Of a DNA stretch of 44,249 nt, positions 36,968 through 44,249 are shown in pieces. The notes beneath the pieces were generated by a model. The model searched no databases and was not told the DNA's origin. It worked only from the letters and a program-made list of their open reading frames with translations. The stretch comes from Vibrionaceae bacterium (GTDB taxonomy: Bacteria; Pseudomonadota; Gammaproteobacteria; Enterobacterales; Vibrionaceae). The stretch spans positions 1-44,249 of the forward strand of contig JAAEZQ010000026.1 in the NCBI GenBank assembly GCA_018222805.1. Reading direction: 5' to 3'. How positions within the stretch are numbered: the stretch's first letter is position 1; every line of letters starts with the position of its first letter. A program made the translations under genes and the position numbers.

Positions 36968-37900
36968 TCAATCAGATGCTATTGCTTCCGAAATGGTTTC
37001 GAGAGCCTGCTCAATGTTATCACTATCTAACCAAGTTAAGTCATCCCAGCTGCGTAACCAGGTGATTTGACGCTTGGCCAATTGACGAGTCGCACATACT
37101 CCACGAAAAATGGCTTCTTCGCGGGTACAGTCCCCATCTAAATACTCCCACATCTGTCTGTAACCGACACAACGGATAGACGGAAGATCCGGGTGAAGAT
37201 CCTGACGCGCATATAACGCTTTCATTTCATCTTCGAAGCCCGCTTCCATCATTTTTTCGAAGCGCAGTTCAATGCGACGGTGAAGTTCTGCCCTATCCTT
37301 GGGAGCTATTGCAAACTGCTTGACTCGGTACGGCAGGCGTTCACCTTTCGTTTGAGTCAACTCAGTTAGAGTTTTACCTGAAATTCGAAAAACTTCCAAT
37401 GCCCGAGATAAACGTTGGGGATCATTGGGATGAATTCGCTCCGCAGAGACAGGATCAATCTCTTTCAGTTCATCGTGCAACACCGACCAACCTTTAGTCA
37501 ATGCTTCTTGTTCAATTTGCTGACGAATTTCAGGATTTGCAGCAGGAAGAGGTGATAAACCTTCAAGTAATGCTTTGTAATAGAGCATTGTACCGCCAAC
37601 AAGTAACGGAATTTTTCCTTCTGTAACAATGTCATCCATAGCCTGTAACGCGTCGCGACGGAAATCCGCTGCGGAGTAAGACTCGCTAGGATCCAAAATA
37701 TCAATCAGTCGGTGAGGTGCTAAGCTCAACTCTCGCTCATCAGGCTTGGCAGTCCCGACATCCATTCCTTTGTAGATCAAAGCCGAATCGACGCTGATGA
37801 TCTCAACCGGAAACTTCTGACGAAGTCTAATCGCGAGTTCTGTTTTACCTGATGCAGTTGGTCCCATTAAAAATAGAGCCAACGGTAGTTTTTCTGTCAT
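36968..37900 (-). CDS. miaA: tRNA dimethylallyltransferase MiaA
   Basis: Adds dimethylallyl to N6 of A37 in tRNAs reading UNN codons, the first step to ms2i6A. It has 310 residues (E. coli 316). P-loop [31 protein letters not shown] for substrate binding; [39 protein letters not shown]; and the C-terminal [12 protein letters not shown]. The start overlaps the mutL stop by 4 bp (ATGA), so the two are coupled. It is followed by hfq, as in E. coli. Confidence 0.97.
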   Translation of the reverse strand: MTEKLPLALFLMGPTASGKTELAIRLRQKFPVEIISVDSALIYKGMDVGTAKPDERELSLAPHRLIDILDPSESYSAADFRRDALQAMDDIVTEGKIPLLVGGTMLYYKALLEGLSPLPAANPEIRQQIEQEALTKGWSVLHDELKEIDPVSAERIHPNDPQRLSRALEVFRISGKTLTELTQTKGERLPYRVKQFAIAPKDRAELHRRIELRFEKMMEAGFEDEMKALYARQDLHPDLPSIRCVGYRQMWEYLDGDCTREEAIFRGVCATRQLAKRQITWLRSWDDLTWLDSDNIEQALETISEAIASD

Positions 37901-39912
37901 GGTGTTAATTTGGCTATCGTGGCAGAGAAATCAACAGCAGATACAAACTGTGTATCTTCTAATGGCAATTGACCGTGCCTTAGCTGTTCAAGTTCCGCAA
38001 TAATTTGAATGGCTTCGGAGAGAGTATAATTGCTTTTTACTGTCGTTACCCGCAAAGCAAGCCAATCGATCAGTGCAGAAAGCATTTGTGTGGCAGTCTT
38101 CTCACCCTTCACCCACGTTTGCGCGTAAGATAACAGATCTGGTACCAAATTTTGTAAGTTTTGTTGGCGTAATGGCGCTGGTACGCCCATAACCATCAAT
38201 GCTTTGTCATGTCTTGCTTTCATCTGTATGCCGAGCTGGGCGAAATCTTGTTGATAATCCAGAGCTAACTTGACTAACTCCGCATCCAACTTTATCGACA
38301 AAGGTACGAGCAAAGGTTGTGCTTTTAATGCGCCTTCACTTGGCGTTAGCTGCCCTTTGACTCGATAGAATTCCGCTCGTGGTAATGAAACTAATGCCAC
38401 GCCACTATCACTGCTCATCAGAATAAATTGCTCATCCACCACAGCTAGCGCTTTACTTAATGCCATCACTTGAGGCAAGTGTGCTTGCTCGGTCGATATA
38501 GCAACGACTTGACTCGTGGTCGGTTTAGGTTCGAAGTCGGGCGTTTTCAATAGCTCATGATAAGCACGAACTTCTTGTTTACTCGGAGCCGGTTCCGCAT
38601 GACGCTCTTTGCTCTGAGTCGGCTTTGGAGCTGGCTTAGATTCGATCCAACCCGAACGATGATAAGAATCTGACTGGCGGGCTTCTCGCACTGAAGACTC
38701 TGAAGAGGAGCGATCACGTGGTTTCGCCTCATAGTCGCTTCGCCCGGGATAAGCCGGTGTTTTGTCGATCGCCTGATAAACTCGTTCGGGAACGGGAGAA
38801 GAGATATTGTCCTCTTGAATCGAAGGTTCTGAGACAACATCGCTCTCCTGACTCGGGTGAGACGGCTCAGCGTGATGAAACGCAGATTCATTCACATGTG
38901 GTTTTTCAATGACCGCACTTTGCACCAATGCATCCGCTAATGCCTGATAGATAAAGTCATGCACTAGCCTAGCCTGATGGAAACGCACTTCATGTTTGGC
39001 GGGGTGGACATTCACGTCAACCTGATGCGGATCAAGCTCGATAAACAACACATATGCCGCAAACTGATCCGGCTTTAAGCTCATTTCGTAGCTCTGGCGG
39101 ATCGCATGATTAATCAGTTTGTCACGCATCATGCGGCCATTCACATAGCAATATTGCAAATCACTTTGCTGCCGAGCGCCATCTGGTGTAGTGATCCAAC
39201 CATGCAGTTTTAAACCTTGATGCTCCAGTTCGATACGGAGCATATTACGGACAAATGTATTACCACATACTGCTGCAATGCGCTTTTCAGTTTGTAGCTG
39301 ATTCTTTGCTCCACGATATTGGCGGATGATTTTTCCGTTATGGCGAACAGTAATCGACACGTCAAAACGGCTCAGTGCGATACGCTTTAACAGCTCATCG
39401 ATATGGGAAAATTCGGTTTTCTCGGTGCGAAGAAATTTACGACGTGCAGGGGTATTAAAGAAAAGATCCAGCACTTCTACCGTGGTACCAATAGGGTGTG
39501 CAGCAGGTTGCATTTTGACCTGCATTTCACGGCCTTCAGAATACGCACTCCACGCTTCTTCTTGCGCAGCAGGACGTGAGGTTAAGGTCAAGCGTGAGAC
39601 TGAACTGATACTCGCTAAGGCCTCACCACGAAATCCCAAGCTCATGATCGCTTCTAAGTCATCCAAACTATGAATTTTGGACGTGGCATGACGACTTAAT
39701 GCCAAACCTAACTCATCTTTCGCGATCCCTTTGCCGTTATCACGAACACGGATGAGCTTAGCCCCCCCCTTCTCGATATCGATATCGATGCGAGTAGCGC
39801 CGGAGTCGAGGCTGTTCTCTACCAACTCTTTGATGACAGAGGCAGGTCTTTCGACCACCTCCCCTGCCGCTATCTGGTTGGCGAGCCTGGCTGGTAGTAT
39901 TTTAATCGTCAT
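37897..39912 (-). CDS. mutL: DNA mismatch repair protein MutL
   Basis: GHKL ATPase linking MutS recognition to MutH and UvrD. It has 671 residues (E. coli 615). The N-terminal ATPase has [20 protein letters not shown] (Bergerat motif I with Glu and Asn), RVRDNGKGI and [15 protein letters not shown] long, polar, poorly conserved linker lies at about 340-470 (rich in Ser, Pro, Glu), which accounts for the extra length, and the C-terminal dimerisation domain follows. No DQHA-X2-E endonuclease motif is seen, as expected for the MutH-dependent type. It lies 17 bp after amiB and overlaps miaA. Confidence 0.97.
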   Translation of the reverse strand: MTIKILPARLANQIAAGEVVERPASVIKELVENSLDSGATRIDIDIEKGGAKLIRVRDNGKGIAKDELGLALSRHATSKIHSLDDLEAIMSLGFRGEALASISSVSRLTLTSRPAAQEEAWSAYSEGREMQVKMQPAAHPIGTTVEVLDLFFNTPARRKFLRTEKTEFSHIDELLKRIALSRFDVSITVRHNGKIIRQYRGAKNQLQTEKRIAAVCGNTFVRNMLRIELEHQGLKLHGWITTPDGARQQSDLQYCYVNGRMMRDKLINHAIRQSYEMSLKPDQFAAYVLFIELDPHQVDVNVHPAKHEVRFHQARLVHDFIYQALADALVQSAVIEKPHVNESAFHHAEPSHPSQESDVVSEPSIQEDNISSPVPERVYQAIDKTPAYPGRSDYEAKPRDRSSSESSVREARQSDSYHRSGWIESKPAPKPTQSKERHAEPAPSKQEVRAYHELLKTPDFEPKPTTSQVVAISTEQAHLPQVMALSKALAVVDEQFILMSSDSGVALVSLPRAEFYRVKGQLTPSEGALKAQPLLVPLSIKLDAELVKLALDYQQDFAQLGIQMKARHDKALMVMGVPAPLRQQNLQNLVPDLLSYAQTWVKGEKTATQMLSALIDWLALRVTTVKSNYTLSEAIQIIAELEQLRHGQLPLEDTQFVSAVDFSATIAKLTP

Positions 39913-39929
39913 AACGCGTTAAAGCTCAC

Positions 39930-41645
39930 TTATTTATTTGGGATGATCAGCACTTGTCCTACGGCGAGTTCATCTGAACGTAAGTTATTCGCTTCACGAA
40001 TACTCTGTACGCTCACGTCGTACTTCGATGCGATCTTACCAAGGTACTCACCTCGTGAGACTTTATGTTTACGGATCGGCTTATCCTTCACCGCAACGGT
40101 CACCTTCAATTTCTGACCTACCCACAGCGTATCCGATTTTAGATTGTTTTCGCGTCGAATATCAGAAACCTTCACTTTATAGTGGCTGGCAATCTTGCCT
40201 AAGAATTCACCAGATTTCACGGTGTGAGTGATGGTTTCTGTCTCAACCGTGATCGGCTTGCTTGGCACGTTGATGCTCCCTGAGGACGGAATTCGTAGCT
40301 TCTGGCCTATGCCTAATCCGGTTGATTTCAAGTTGTTTTCAGACATTATCGCTTTCGAGCTTGTCCCGTATTTATTCGCAATCACCGATAAAGATTCGCC
40401 GCGCTTAACAATATGTACCATCGGTTTCGATGAAGGTGAGAATACGGTACCGTCTGGTGGGTTATCCTTCAGGTATTTGACCACAGCCTTAGATATCGAC
40501 TGAGCCAACTTATCTTGGTGTGCTCGCTGGAACAATAACTTCTCTTCGGTTGGATTTGAGATAAAGCCCGTTTCGACCAATACCGATGGAATCTGCGGAG
40601 AGCGCAACACGGCCAAGCTAGTATTGATAGGTTTCGAATTGTGCAAGTGAGCGATACGCCCCATTTCGCCAAGGATTTCTGTCGCTAACTTGTAGCCTTC
40701 CTTCTGAGAATGACTAAATTGCAGGTCCAGCAATGTTTGGTTGACATTACGATCTTTGGTGTTGCTGACAAAAGCATTACCAGAGCCGCCTAAAAGCTCA
40801 GACTGCCTCTCGTGATTCTCTACCCAGCGAGAAATTTCCGTATTCGCACGACGGGTGTTAAGCACAAATACCGAACCACCACGAGGTTGTGGAGACGTAA
40901 ACGCATCTGCGTGAATTGAAATCAGCAAGTGAGCATCATTCTCTCGGGCGATTGCGACACGTCGGTTCAGGTTGACAAAATAGTCTCCAGTACGTGTCAG
41001 TCGGGTTTTGATACCCGGTGTCGCATTCAACTGAGCAGCAATCTTACGAGAAATACTCAATACTGCGTCTTTTTCATATTTGCGACGAGAAGGGCCAATT
41101 GAACCAGGATCCTCACCACCATGACCAGGGTCGATAACAATCAACACTTCTTGAGCACGCTGCACTGAGCTCATGTCTTTACTGGTTGTCGTTTTTTGTT
41201 CTGATTTAGCTGTGGTTGTTGCCGTTTTCTTACCATGCGGAAGATCAATGACTAAACGGTGACCATATTGCCCGCCAGGTGTCGGGCTCAACTTGAATAA
41301 CTCAGCTTGAACGCTTTTCTTCAATTCAAAGACCAAGCGATAAGTGCCTGTTTCCGGAGGTGAGCTTTTTCGCACTCGCTTCAAAACGGGGCTATCAGAA
41401 ACCGTCAGTGGCAATTTGGCTTCCATGGTCGCGTCTTTCAAATCCACGACAAGTCTATCCGGTTCAGACAATGAGAAATAAGAATAATCCGCTTCCGAGC
41501 CTAAATCGATGACAATGCGAGTCTCATCAGGTGAAGGCCAAACTCGGAAACTTTTAACGACGTTAGCAAAAGCTAAACTAGGGGTGATAAGGAGAAAAGT
41601 GGCGACAAACGTCGCCACTGCTCTAAAATTTGGAAAAATCAACAT
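39930..41645 (-). CDS. amiB: N-acetylmuramoyl-L-alanine amidase AmiB with three LysM domains
   Basis: Periplasmic zinc amidase that cuts peptide side chains from peptidoglycan to split daughter cells; in vibrios it is activated by EnvC and NlpD. It has 571 residues. A signal peptide ([17 protein letters not shown]) is followed by an AMIN domain (about 28-130). The Amidase_3 domain is at about 165-385, with zinc ligands in [15 protein letters not shown], the Glu of [10 protein letters not shown] and [10 protein letters not shown], and catalytic Glu in [10 protein letters not shown]. Three LysM repeats follow ([45 protein letters not shown]). E. coli AmiB (445) lacks this LysM tail. It overlaps tsaE by 7 bp. 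Confidence 0.96.
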   Translation of the reverse strand: MLIFPNFRAVATFVATFLLITPSLAFANVVKSFRVWPSPDETRIVIDLGSEADYSYFSLSEPDRLVVDLKDATMEAKLPLTVSDSPVLKRVRKSSPPETGTYRLVFELKKSVQAELFKLSPTPGGQYGHRLVIDLPHGKKTATTTAKSEQKTTTSKDMSSVQRAQEVLIVIDPGHGGEDPGSIGPSRRKYEKDAVLSISRKIAAQLNATPGIKTRLTRTGDYFVNLNRRVAIARENDAHLLISIHADAFTSPQPRGGSVFVLNTRRANTEISRWVENHERQSELLGGSGNAFVSNTKDRNVNQTLLDLQFSHSQKEGYKLATEILGEMGRIAHLHNSKPINTSLAVLRSPQIPSVLVETGFISNPTEEKLLFQRAHQDKLAQSISKAVVKYLKDNPPDGTVFSPSSKPMVHIVKRGESLSVIANKYGTSSKAIMSENNLKSTGLGIGQKLRIPSSGSINVPSKPITVETETITHTVKSGEFLGKIASHYKVKVSDIRRENNLKSDTLWVGQKLKVTVAVKDKPIRKHKVSRGEYLGKIASKYDVSVQSIREANNLRSDELAVGQVLIIPNK

Positions 41646-42103
41646 AGCTCCAATCGACTGAGTAACTGCACACCATAATCATTATTCGCGGTTAGTTCGG
41701 CGATACGCGCTTCACCTTGATAGCGGATGTTCACATCAAGATCTGGCTCAGGCAATAAGCCTTGCCCCTTTTCCGGCCACTCAACCAAACAAATTGCATC
41801 ATCAGTGAAATAGTCTCGAATCCCCATGAACTCTAACTCTTCAGGATCAGCAAGACGATAAAGGTCGAAATGGTAAACCTGCCACTTGTCCAGTTGGTAA
41901 GGTTCAACCAAAGTATAAGTTGGACTTTTTACATTTCCTTGATGCCCAAGAGCACGGACAAAACCACGACTAAAGGTTGTTTTACCTGCGCCCAAATCAC
42001 CATGCAGATAAATTGTCGTTTGTTGAGAACAAAGCTGAGCCAGAGCGGTGCCCAGTGCTACCGTTTCGTGCTCATCTTTTAAATTAAATTGTTTCGTGCT
42101 CAT
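41639..42103 (-). CDS. tsaE: tRNA threonylcarbamoyladenosine biosynthesis ATPase TsaE
   Basis: ATPase that works with TsaB and TsaD to make t6A37 in tRNAs reading ANN codons; essential in most bacteria. It has 154 residues (E. coli 153). Walker A is [15 protein letters not shown] (about residue 36), with [10 protein letters not shown] (switch region), YHFDLYRL (Walker B-like) and VEWPEKG. It ends overlapping the start of amiB by 7 bp. In E. coli it is preceded by nnr; here 313 bp of noncoding DNA and divergent queG precede it, so it starts the tsaE-amiB-mutL-miaA unit. Confidence 0.96.
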   Translation of the reverse strand: MSTKQFNLKDEHETVALGTALAQLCSQQTTIYLHGDLGAGKTTFSRGFVRALGHQGNVKSPTYTLVEPYQLDKWQVYHFDLYRLADPEELEFMGIRDYFTDDAICLVEWPEKGQGLLPEPDLDVNIRYQGEARIAELTANNDYGVQLLSRLELC

Positions 42104-42416
42104 TGATGCTTCTCTAACTAATGATCGTTGACTATATAAAAATCAAAAGAACAGGAATAGTAAACTGTGTTGGTTTTGAGAGACAAGCTTTCAAATGTCA
42201 TATATGCGAAAAAAATAGCCAAAAAACGGTATCTTATTTGCCAGTTCTGTACTTCAAGCAATATGAGTTTAGCTCTCCAGTATAAGAGAGCAGCAGATTA
42301 CAAAAGGTTCCATAATAAATATCACTAATTAGCATATTTTTATAAGTTCGATTTTACGCTAGAACCAATACGATAGATCCGTTAAGATCCGCCCCCCATT
42401 TACCTCGGTGGTAACC
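42104..42416. promoter_or_regulatory. tsaE-queG divergent intergenic region
   Basis: A 313 bp AT-rich gap that must carry both promoters. I found no consensus-like pair. An inverted repeat GCTCTC / GAGAGC with an 8 nt loop is at 42272-42291. The gene nnr, expected here upstream of tsaE by the E. coli order, is absent, and no decayed copy is recognisable. Confidence 0.5.
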
Positions 42417-43544
42417 ATGAACTACGAACAACTCGCACAGCAAATCAAAATTTGGGGAAAAGAACTCGGCTTTCAAAAAGTGGGGATCTGCGATGTTGAC
42501 CTAAGTGAACATGAAGCAGTACTGCAACAATGGCTTGATGCCCACTACTATGGCTCTATGGACTGGATGGCTCGACACGGCATGATGCGCGCGAGACCAC
42601 ATGAATTACTACCGGGCACCGTACGTGTTATCAGTGCACGTATGGATTACCTACCACCAGAAGCGCAATTCGCTTCTAACCTTGCAAATAAAAACCACGC
42701 CTATATCAGTCGCTATGCCCTAGGACGTGACTATCACAAACTAGTAAGAAAGCAGCTCAATAAGCTCGGCAAATTAATCGAAGAAGAAGTCGGTAAGTTT
42801 GGCTACCGCCCTTTTGTTGATTCCGCCCCTATATTAGAACGCCCACTGGCACAAAAAGCCGGGCTAGGTTGGACAGGGAAACACTCACTTATTTTAGATA
42901 AAGACTGTGGGTCTTGGTTCTTTCTGGGTGAACTACTGATTGATTTACCATTGCCGATTGATCAGCCTAGTGTCGACCAGTGCGAGAAATGCAAGGCGTG
43001 CATTACATCATGTCCGACCCAAGCGATTGTTGAAGATAAAGTGGTGGATGCGCGACGTTGCATCTCTTACCTGACAATCGAGTTCGATGGCATCATTCCA
43101 GAAGAATTCCGAAAACCAATGGGCAATCGAATTTACGGCTGTGATGATTGTCAGCTGGTGTGTCCATGGAATCGACATGCCGATATCACCGAACAAGAAG
43201 ATTTTCACCGCCGTGATAGTTTTCAACACCCGGATCTAGTCGATATGTTTGGCTGGGATGAAACAACATTCTTAAAGAACATGGAAGGTTCCGCGATTCG
43301 CCGAATTGGTCACTTACAATGGTTGCGTAATATTGCTGTTGCACTTGGCAACGCAGAATACAGTCAGCGCGTCATAGATGCGCTTAACTCGCGTCAGGGA
43401 GAAAGTGACTTACTTGATGAACATATCAACTGGGCATTGGAGCAGCACCTAAACCAAACTCCGCTTGGTGAGACTGAGTCAATTGAAACGAAGAGAAAAC
43501 GTTTAATCAGGATTGTAGAGAAAGGCTTACCGAGAGATGCATAG
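42417..43544 (+). CDS. queG: Epoxyqueuosine reductase QueG
   Basis: Cobalamin- and 4Fe-4S-dependent enzyme that reduces epoxyqueuosine to queuosine at tRNA position 34, the last step of queuosine synthesis. It has 375 residues (E. coli 379) with the start at 42417 (MNYEQLAQQIKIWGKELGFQ), because GGTGG lies 5 bp upstream; a GTG three codons earlier is less likely. The first cluster motif is CEKCKACITSCPTQAI, and the second is CDDCQLVCPWN. Earlier SAPILERPLAQKAGLGWTGK carries the catalytic region with its conserved Asp. It is divergent from tsaE and followed by the DnaA-box region. Confidence 0.97.
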   Translation: MNYEQLAQQIKIWGKELGFQKVGICDVDLSEHEAVLQQWLDAHYYGSMDWMARHGMMRARPHELLPGTVRVISARMDYLPPEAQFASNLANKNHAYISRYALGRDYHKLVRKQLNKLGKLIEEEVGKFGYRPFVDSAPILERPLAQKAGLGWTGKHSLILDKDCGSWFFLGELLIDLPLPIDQPSVDQCEKCKACITSCPTQAIVEDKVVDARRCISYLTIEFDGIIPEEFRKPMGNRIYGCDDCQLVCPWNRHADITEQEDFHRRDSFQHPDLVDMFGWDETTFLKNMEGSAIRRIGHLQWLRNIAVALGNAEYSQRVIDALNSRQGESDLLDEHINWALEQHLNQTPLGETESIETKRKRLIRIVEKGLPRDA

Positions 43545-43616
43545 GCGTAGTCTATATGCAAAAGATTGAAATACTTTTTGCATACGTAATTCATGACGTC
43601 GTTCTCAATTTTGTAA

Positions 43617-43625
43617 TGTGGAAAA
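43617..43625 (-). promoter_or_regulatory. DnaA box (TTTTCCACA)
   Basis: TTTTCCACA on the minus strand fits the relaxed consensus TTWTNCACA exactly. It lies 73 bp after queG and about 250 bp from the inverted box pair. Confidence 0.6.
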
Positions 43626-43871
43626 AAATTTGAGATTCGGTAAAAAAGAGGTTGGAAAAAAAAGTTAAACACAATCCCAGTAAATGACTAGGATCAAAAA
43701 AACACAATGTAATGATCGTATTTTAACAGCCAAGATCTATGCAACTTGGTGTTTTTTCTTTATTTAACAGCAAGTTAAATTAAAAACCAACCACAATTCA
43801 GACACTTGAAAAATAAAAGATCTTCGTTTACTAACAAACAATGTCAAGCTAAAAACACTTTATCAACCAAG

Positions 43872-43880
43872 TTATCCACA
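43872..43880 (+). promoter_or_regulatory. Perfect DnaA box 1 (TTATCCACA)
   Basis: Exact match to the high-affinity DnaA 9-mer TTATNCACA. It is the left arm of a dyad with the box at 43891-43899, separated by 10 bp. Confidence 0.85.
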
Positions 43881-43890
43881 GAACGCTATA

Positions 43891-43899
43891 TGTGGATAA
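43891..43899 (-). promoter_or_regulatory. Perfect DnaA box 2 (TTATCCACA)
   Basis: Exact DnaA 9-mer in opposite orientation to box 1. Symmetry extends outward: ATCAAC lies at matching distance on each side (from 43863 on the plus strand; complement ending near 43909), so about 16 of 20 bases per arm are mirrored. Confidence 0.85.
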
Positions 43900-44069
43900 G
43901 TCTGTTGATGGAAGATAGCAAAACCCTCCGTATACCAGAGTACTCTTGTGTCTGCCGATTCATATTATGTTTTCAATACAAACAAAAACGTCCGACATCA
44001 TATAATGCGGATTAAAATTTGTTTTAGGGGAATTATGCTTCACAGCATGATGTAAAGAGCGGTGTGGAT

Positions 44070-44130
44070 TGGTTGCGAGGCCAGGACGTGATCCGGGTGG
44101 TGCATCCGTCGACAACCTGAGGGTTATGAT
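44070..44130 (-). pseudogene. Degenerate partial copy of tRNA-fMet (3' half)
   Basis: On the minus strand this begins TATCATAACCC, contains AGGTTGTCG and ends GGCCTCGCAACCA. The matching parts of the intact gene next door are CTCATAACCC, AGGTCGTCGG and GGCCCCCGCAACCA. The 5' half is missing and the T-arm is disrupted by about 15 extra bases, so no cloverleaf forms. It starts 27 nt after the CCA of the functional gene. It is most simply a decayed tandem duplicate. A scar of past site-specific integration at the tRNA 3' end is an alternative. Confidence 0.55.
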
Positions 44131-44157
44131 AAAACAACAACCAGACTGTCTTAAATT

Positions 44158-44234
<77 letters not shown>

Positions 44235-44249
44235 TCCGTATTTCATCAT

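Larger units (their letters stand above)
43545..44069. other. Noncoding region with DnaA boxes and GATC sites (datA-like candidate)
   Basis: No credible protein gene here. From left to right: a perfect 9 bp inverted repeat TATGCAAAA / TTTTGCATA (43555-43584) just after queG; a DnaA box TTTTCCACA on the minus strand (43617-43625); GATC at 43692, 43714, 43734 and 43819; an AT-rich stretch (43740-43865); two perfect DnaA boxes facing each other (43872-43880, 43891-43899); and a -10-like TATAAT (44001-44006) without a clear -35. The make-up resembles a DnaA-binding control locus; see findings. Confidence 0.6.

Noticed and set aside
43806..44015. 69-codon plus-strand frame spanning the DnaA boxes
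   Set aside because: It starts at a TTG with no ribosome binding site, has no family resemblance, and its codons come from the DnaA boxes and AT-rich DNA. More likely noncoding.
43545..44069. Chromosomal replication origin
   Set aside because: DnaA boxes, GATC sites and AT-rich DNA are suggestive, but there are only two or three good boxes, and the usual flanks of Vibrio chromosome I (mnmG, mioC) or the chromosome II initiator gene are absent.

Overview
The window is a 44.2 kb stretch of a gammaproteobacterial chromosome, almost certainly a marine Vibrio of the Harveyi clade (V. parahaemolyticus, V. alginolyticus or V. harveyi type). Protein sequences and gene order are close to Escherichia coli through most of it. 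The Vibrio signature is motX, a part of the sodium-driven polar flagellar motor, with a textbook sigma-28 (FliA) promoter. Base composition and codon use look even throughout, and I see no insertion sequence, prophage, CRISPR array or genomic island. It is a housekeeping region.

Positions 1-2600 hold the str operon on the minus strand (rpsL, rpsG and the first 490 codons of fusA) with a strong promoter at 2572-2600. Then come yheO-tusDCB (tRNA wobble-uridine thiolation) and fkpA on the minus strand. Divergent from fkpA are a seven-bladed WD40 lipoprotein gene of unknown function and slyX. Next are iaaA, slyD, yheV and the kefG-kefB potassium efflux system (minus), followed on the plus strand by yheS, a TIGR02444-type gene, yheT, yheU, prkB and crp. 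The DUF1338 gene and the arginine succinyltransferase genes astC-astA-astD follow on the minus strand, then pabA, trpS and gph.

Between gph and rlmB (about 25,000) two neighbourhoods that are far apart in E. coli meet. To the left is the str-crp-argD-pabA-trpS-gph block. To the right is the nsrR-rnr-rlmB / purA / hfl / hfq / miaA / mutL / amiB / tsaE / queG block, in which motX and hmp lie between purA and nsrR, and yjeT is turned round. hmp has two tandem NsrR-type operators, so the nitric oxide sensor and the NO dioxygenase form a divergent regulatory pair.

The right end (43,545-44,249) has no convincing protein gene. It carries two perfect, inverted DnaA boxes inside a longer dyad, a third DnaA box, and a run of regularly spaced GATC sites. 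To the right are a degenerate partial tRNA copy and an intact initiator tRNA-Met gene. In E. coli the DnaA-titrating and DnaA-inactivating locus datA lies, as I recall, between queG and a tRNA operon. The Vibrio segment may therefore be a datA counterpart. This is the most interesting hypothesis in the window.

Functionally the window joins translation (ribosomal proteins, EF-G, initiator tRNA, tRNA modification by TusBCD, MiaA, TsaE and QueG, rRNA methylation by RlmB), RNA turnover and regulation (RNase R, Hfq), protein folding and quality control (FkpA, SlyD, HflKC), stress defence (Hmp/NsrR, KefGB), global control (CRP), arginine catabolism, folate and purine synthesis, mismatch repair and cell-wall splitting.
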